Shown here: positions 41,167-41,185 of the stretch, one piece after another
How positions within the stretch are numbered: the first letter of the stretch is position 1
Layout of the letters: each line of letters opens with the position of its first letter
Origin: Entamoeba histolytica HM-1:IMSS
Lineage: Eukaryota > Evosea > Mastigamoebida > Endamoebidae
Assembly: GCF_000208925.1 (NCBI RefSeq)
Contig: NW_001914977.1
Coordinates: 7,454 to 48,638 of the forward strand
DNA: 41,185 nucleotides
Reading direction: 5' to 3'
Program-made: the position numbers and the translations under genes
Notes under the pieces: generated by a model
Databases searched by the model: none
Told to the model about the DNA's origin: nothing
Seen by the model: the letters and a program-made list of their open reading frames with translations, nothing else

Positions 41167-41185
41167 GTTATTAATAAATTATTAA

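Noticed and set aside
1..41185. CRISPR arrays, operons, bacterial terminators, rRNA and tRNA genes
   Set aside because: The DNA is eukaryotic with introns; no direct-repeat array, rRNA-like block or convincing tRNA cloverleaf was found.

Overview
The window is AT-rich eukaryotic nuclear DNA, most likely from an amoeba of the genus Entamoeba, probably near the histolytica/dispar group. Three things support this. Introns are short and begin with GTTTGT. Compact genes are separated by very AT-rich spacers. A degenerate LINE with an R2/R4-type restriction-like endonuclease lies next to short elements that share its 3' tail, as in the EhLINE/EhSINE pairs. The species itself cannot be fixed by reading.

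Layout. 1-3435: 3' end of a glycogen phosphorylase gene, translation initiation factor eIF3b, and a convergent dUTPase. 3499-4070: a SINE-like element. 4446-7667: a ubiquitin-specific protease whose catalytic His lies in a second exon behind a 70-bp intron, then an unrecognised gene that probably also has introns. 8576-10090: on the minus strand, a type II membrane protein and a small secreted protein. 11233-13825: one two-exon gene coding an ankyrin-repeat/Rap-type GAP protein. 14685-17990: an iron-sulfur flavoprotein and elongation factor eEF2. 18952-23953: a broken TLDc-like gene, then a large minus-strand calponin-homology/coiled-coil/TLDc-like protein. 23954-27020: a 3-kb gene-free stretch. 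27021-33457: PH-RhoGAP protein, LRR-like protein, TLDc-like protein, RRM/RG-rich RNA-binding protein and another TLDc-like protein. 33458-35454: mostly non-coding, ending in a 54-codon membrane microprotein. 35512-39853: a decayed LINE on the minus strand. 39976-40230: a hydrophobic ORF interrupted at a T12 run. 40654-41166: a second SINE copy.

Themes. Housekeeping translation and nucleotide genes are mixed with signalling and cytoskeletal regulators (RhoGAP, RapGAP, CH protein) typical of a motile amoeba. Four loci carry the same TLDc-like C-terminal signature (FG[GSC]Y, then [ND]D[PS][EK]...F): one is a pseudogene with about three frameshifts and one is fused to an actin-binding-type N-terminus. 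The clearest genome-level story is the LINE and two SINE-like copies, whose last ~70 bases match. This suggests that this LINE family supplied the retrotransposition machinery for the SINEs.

Several nominal ORF starts were corrected to the first in-frame ATG (eIF3b 963, dUTPase 3435, CH protein 23953, TLDc protein 33457).
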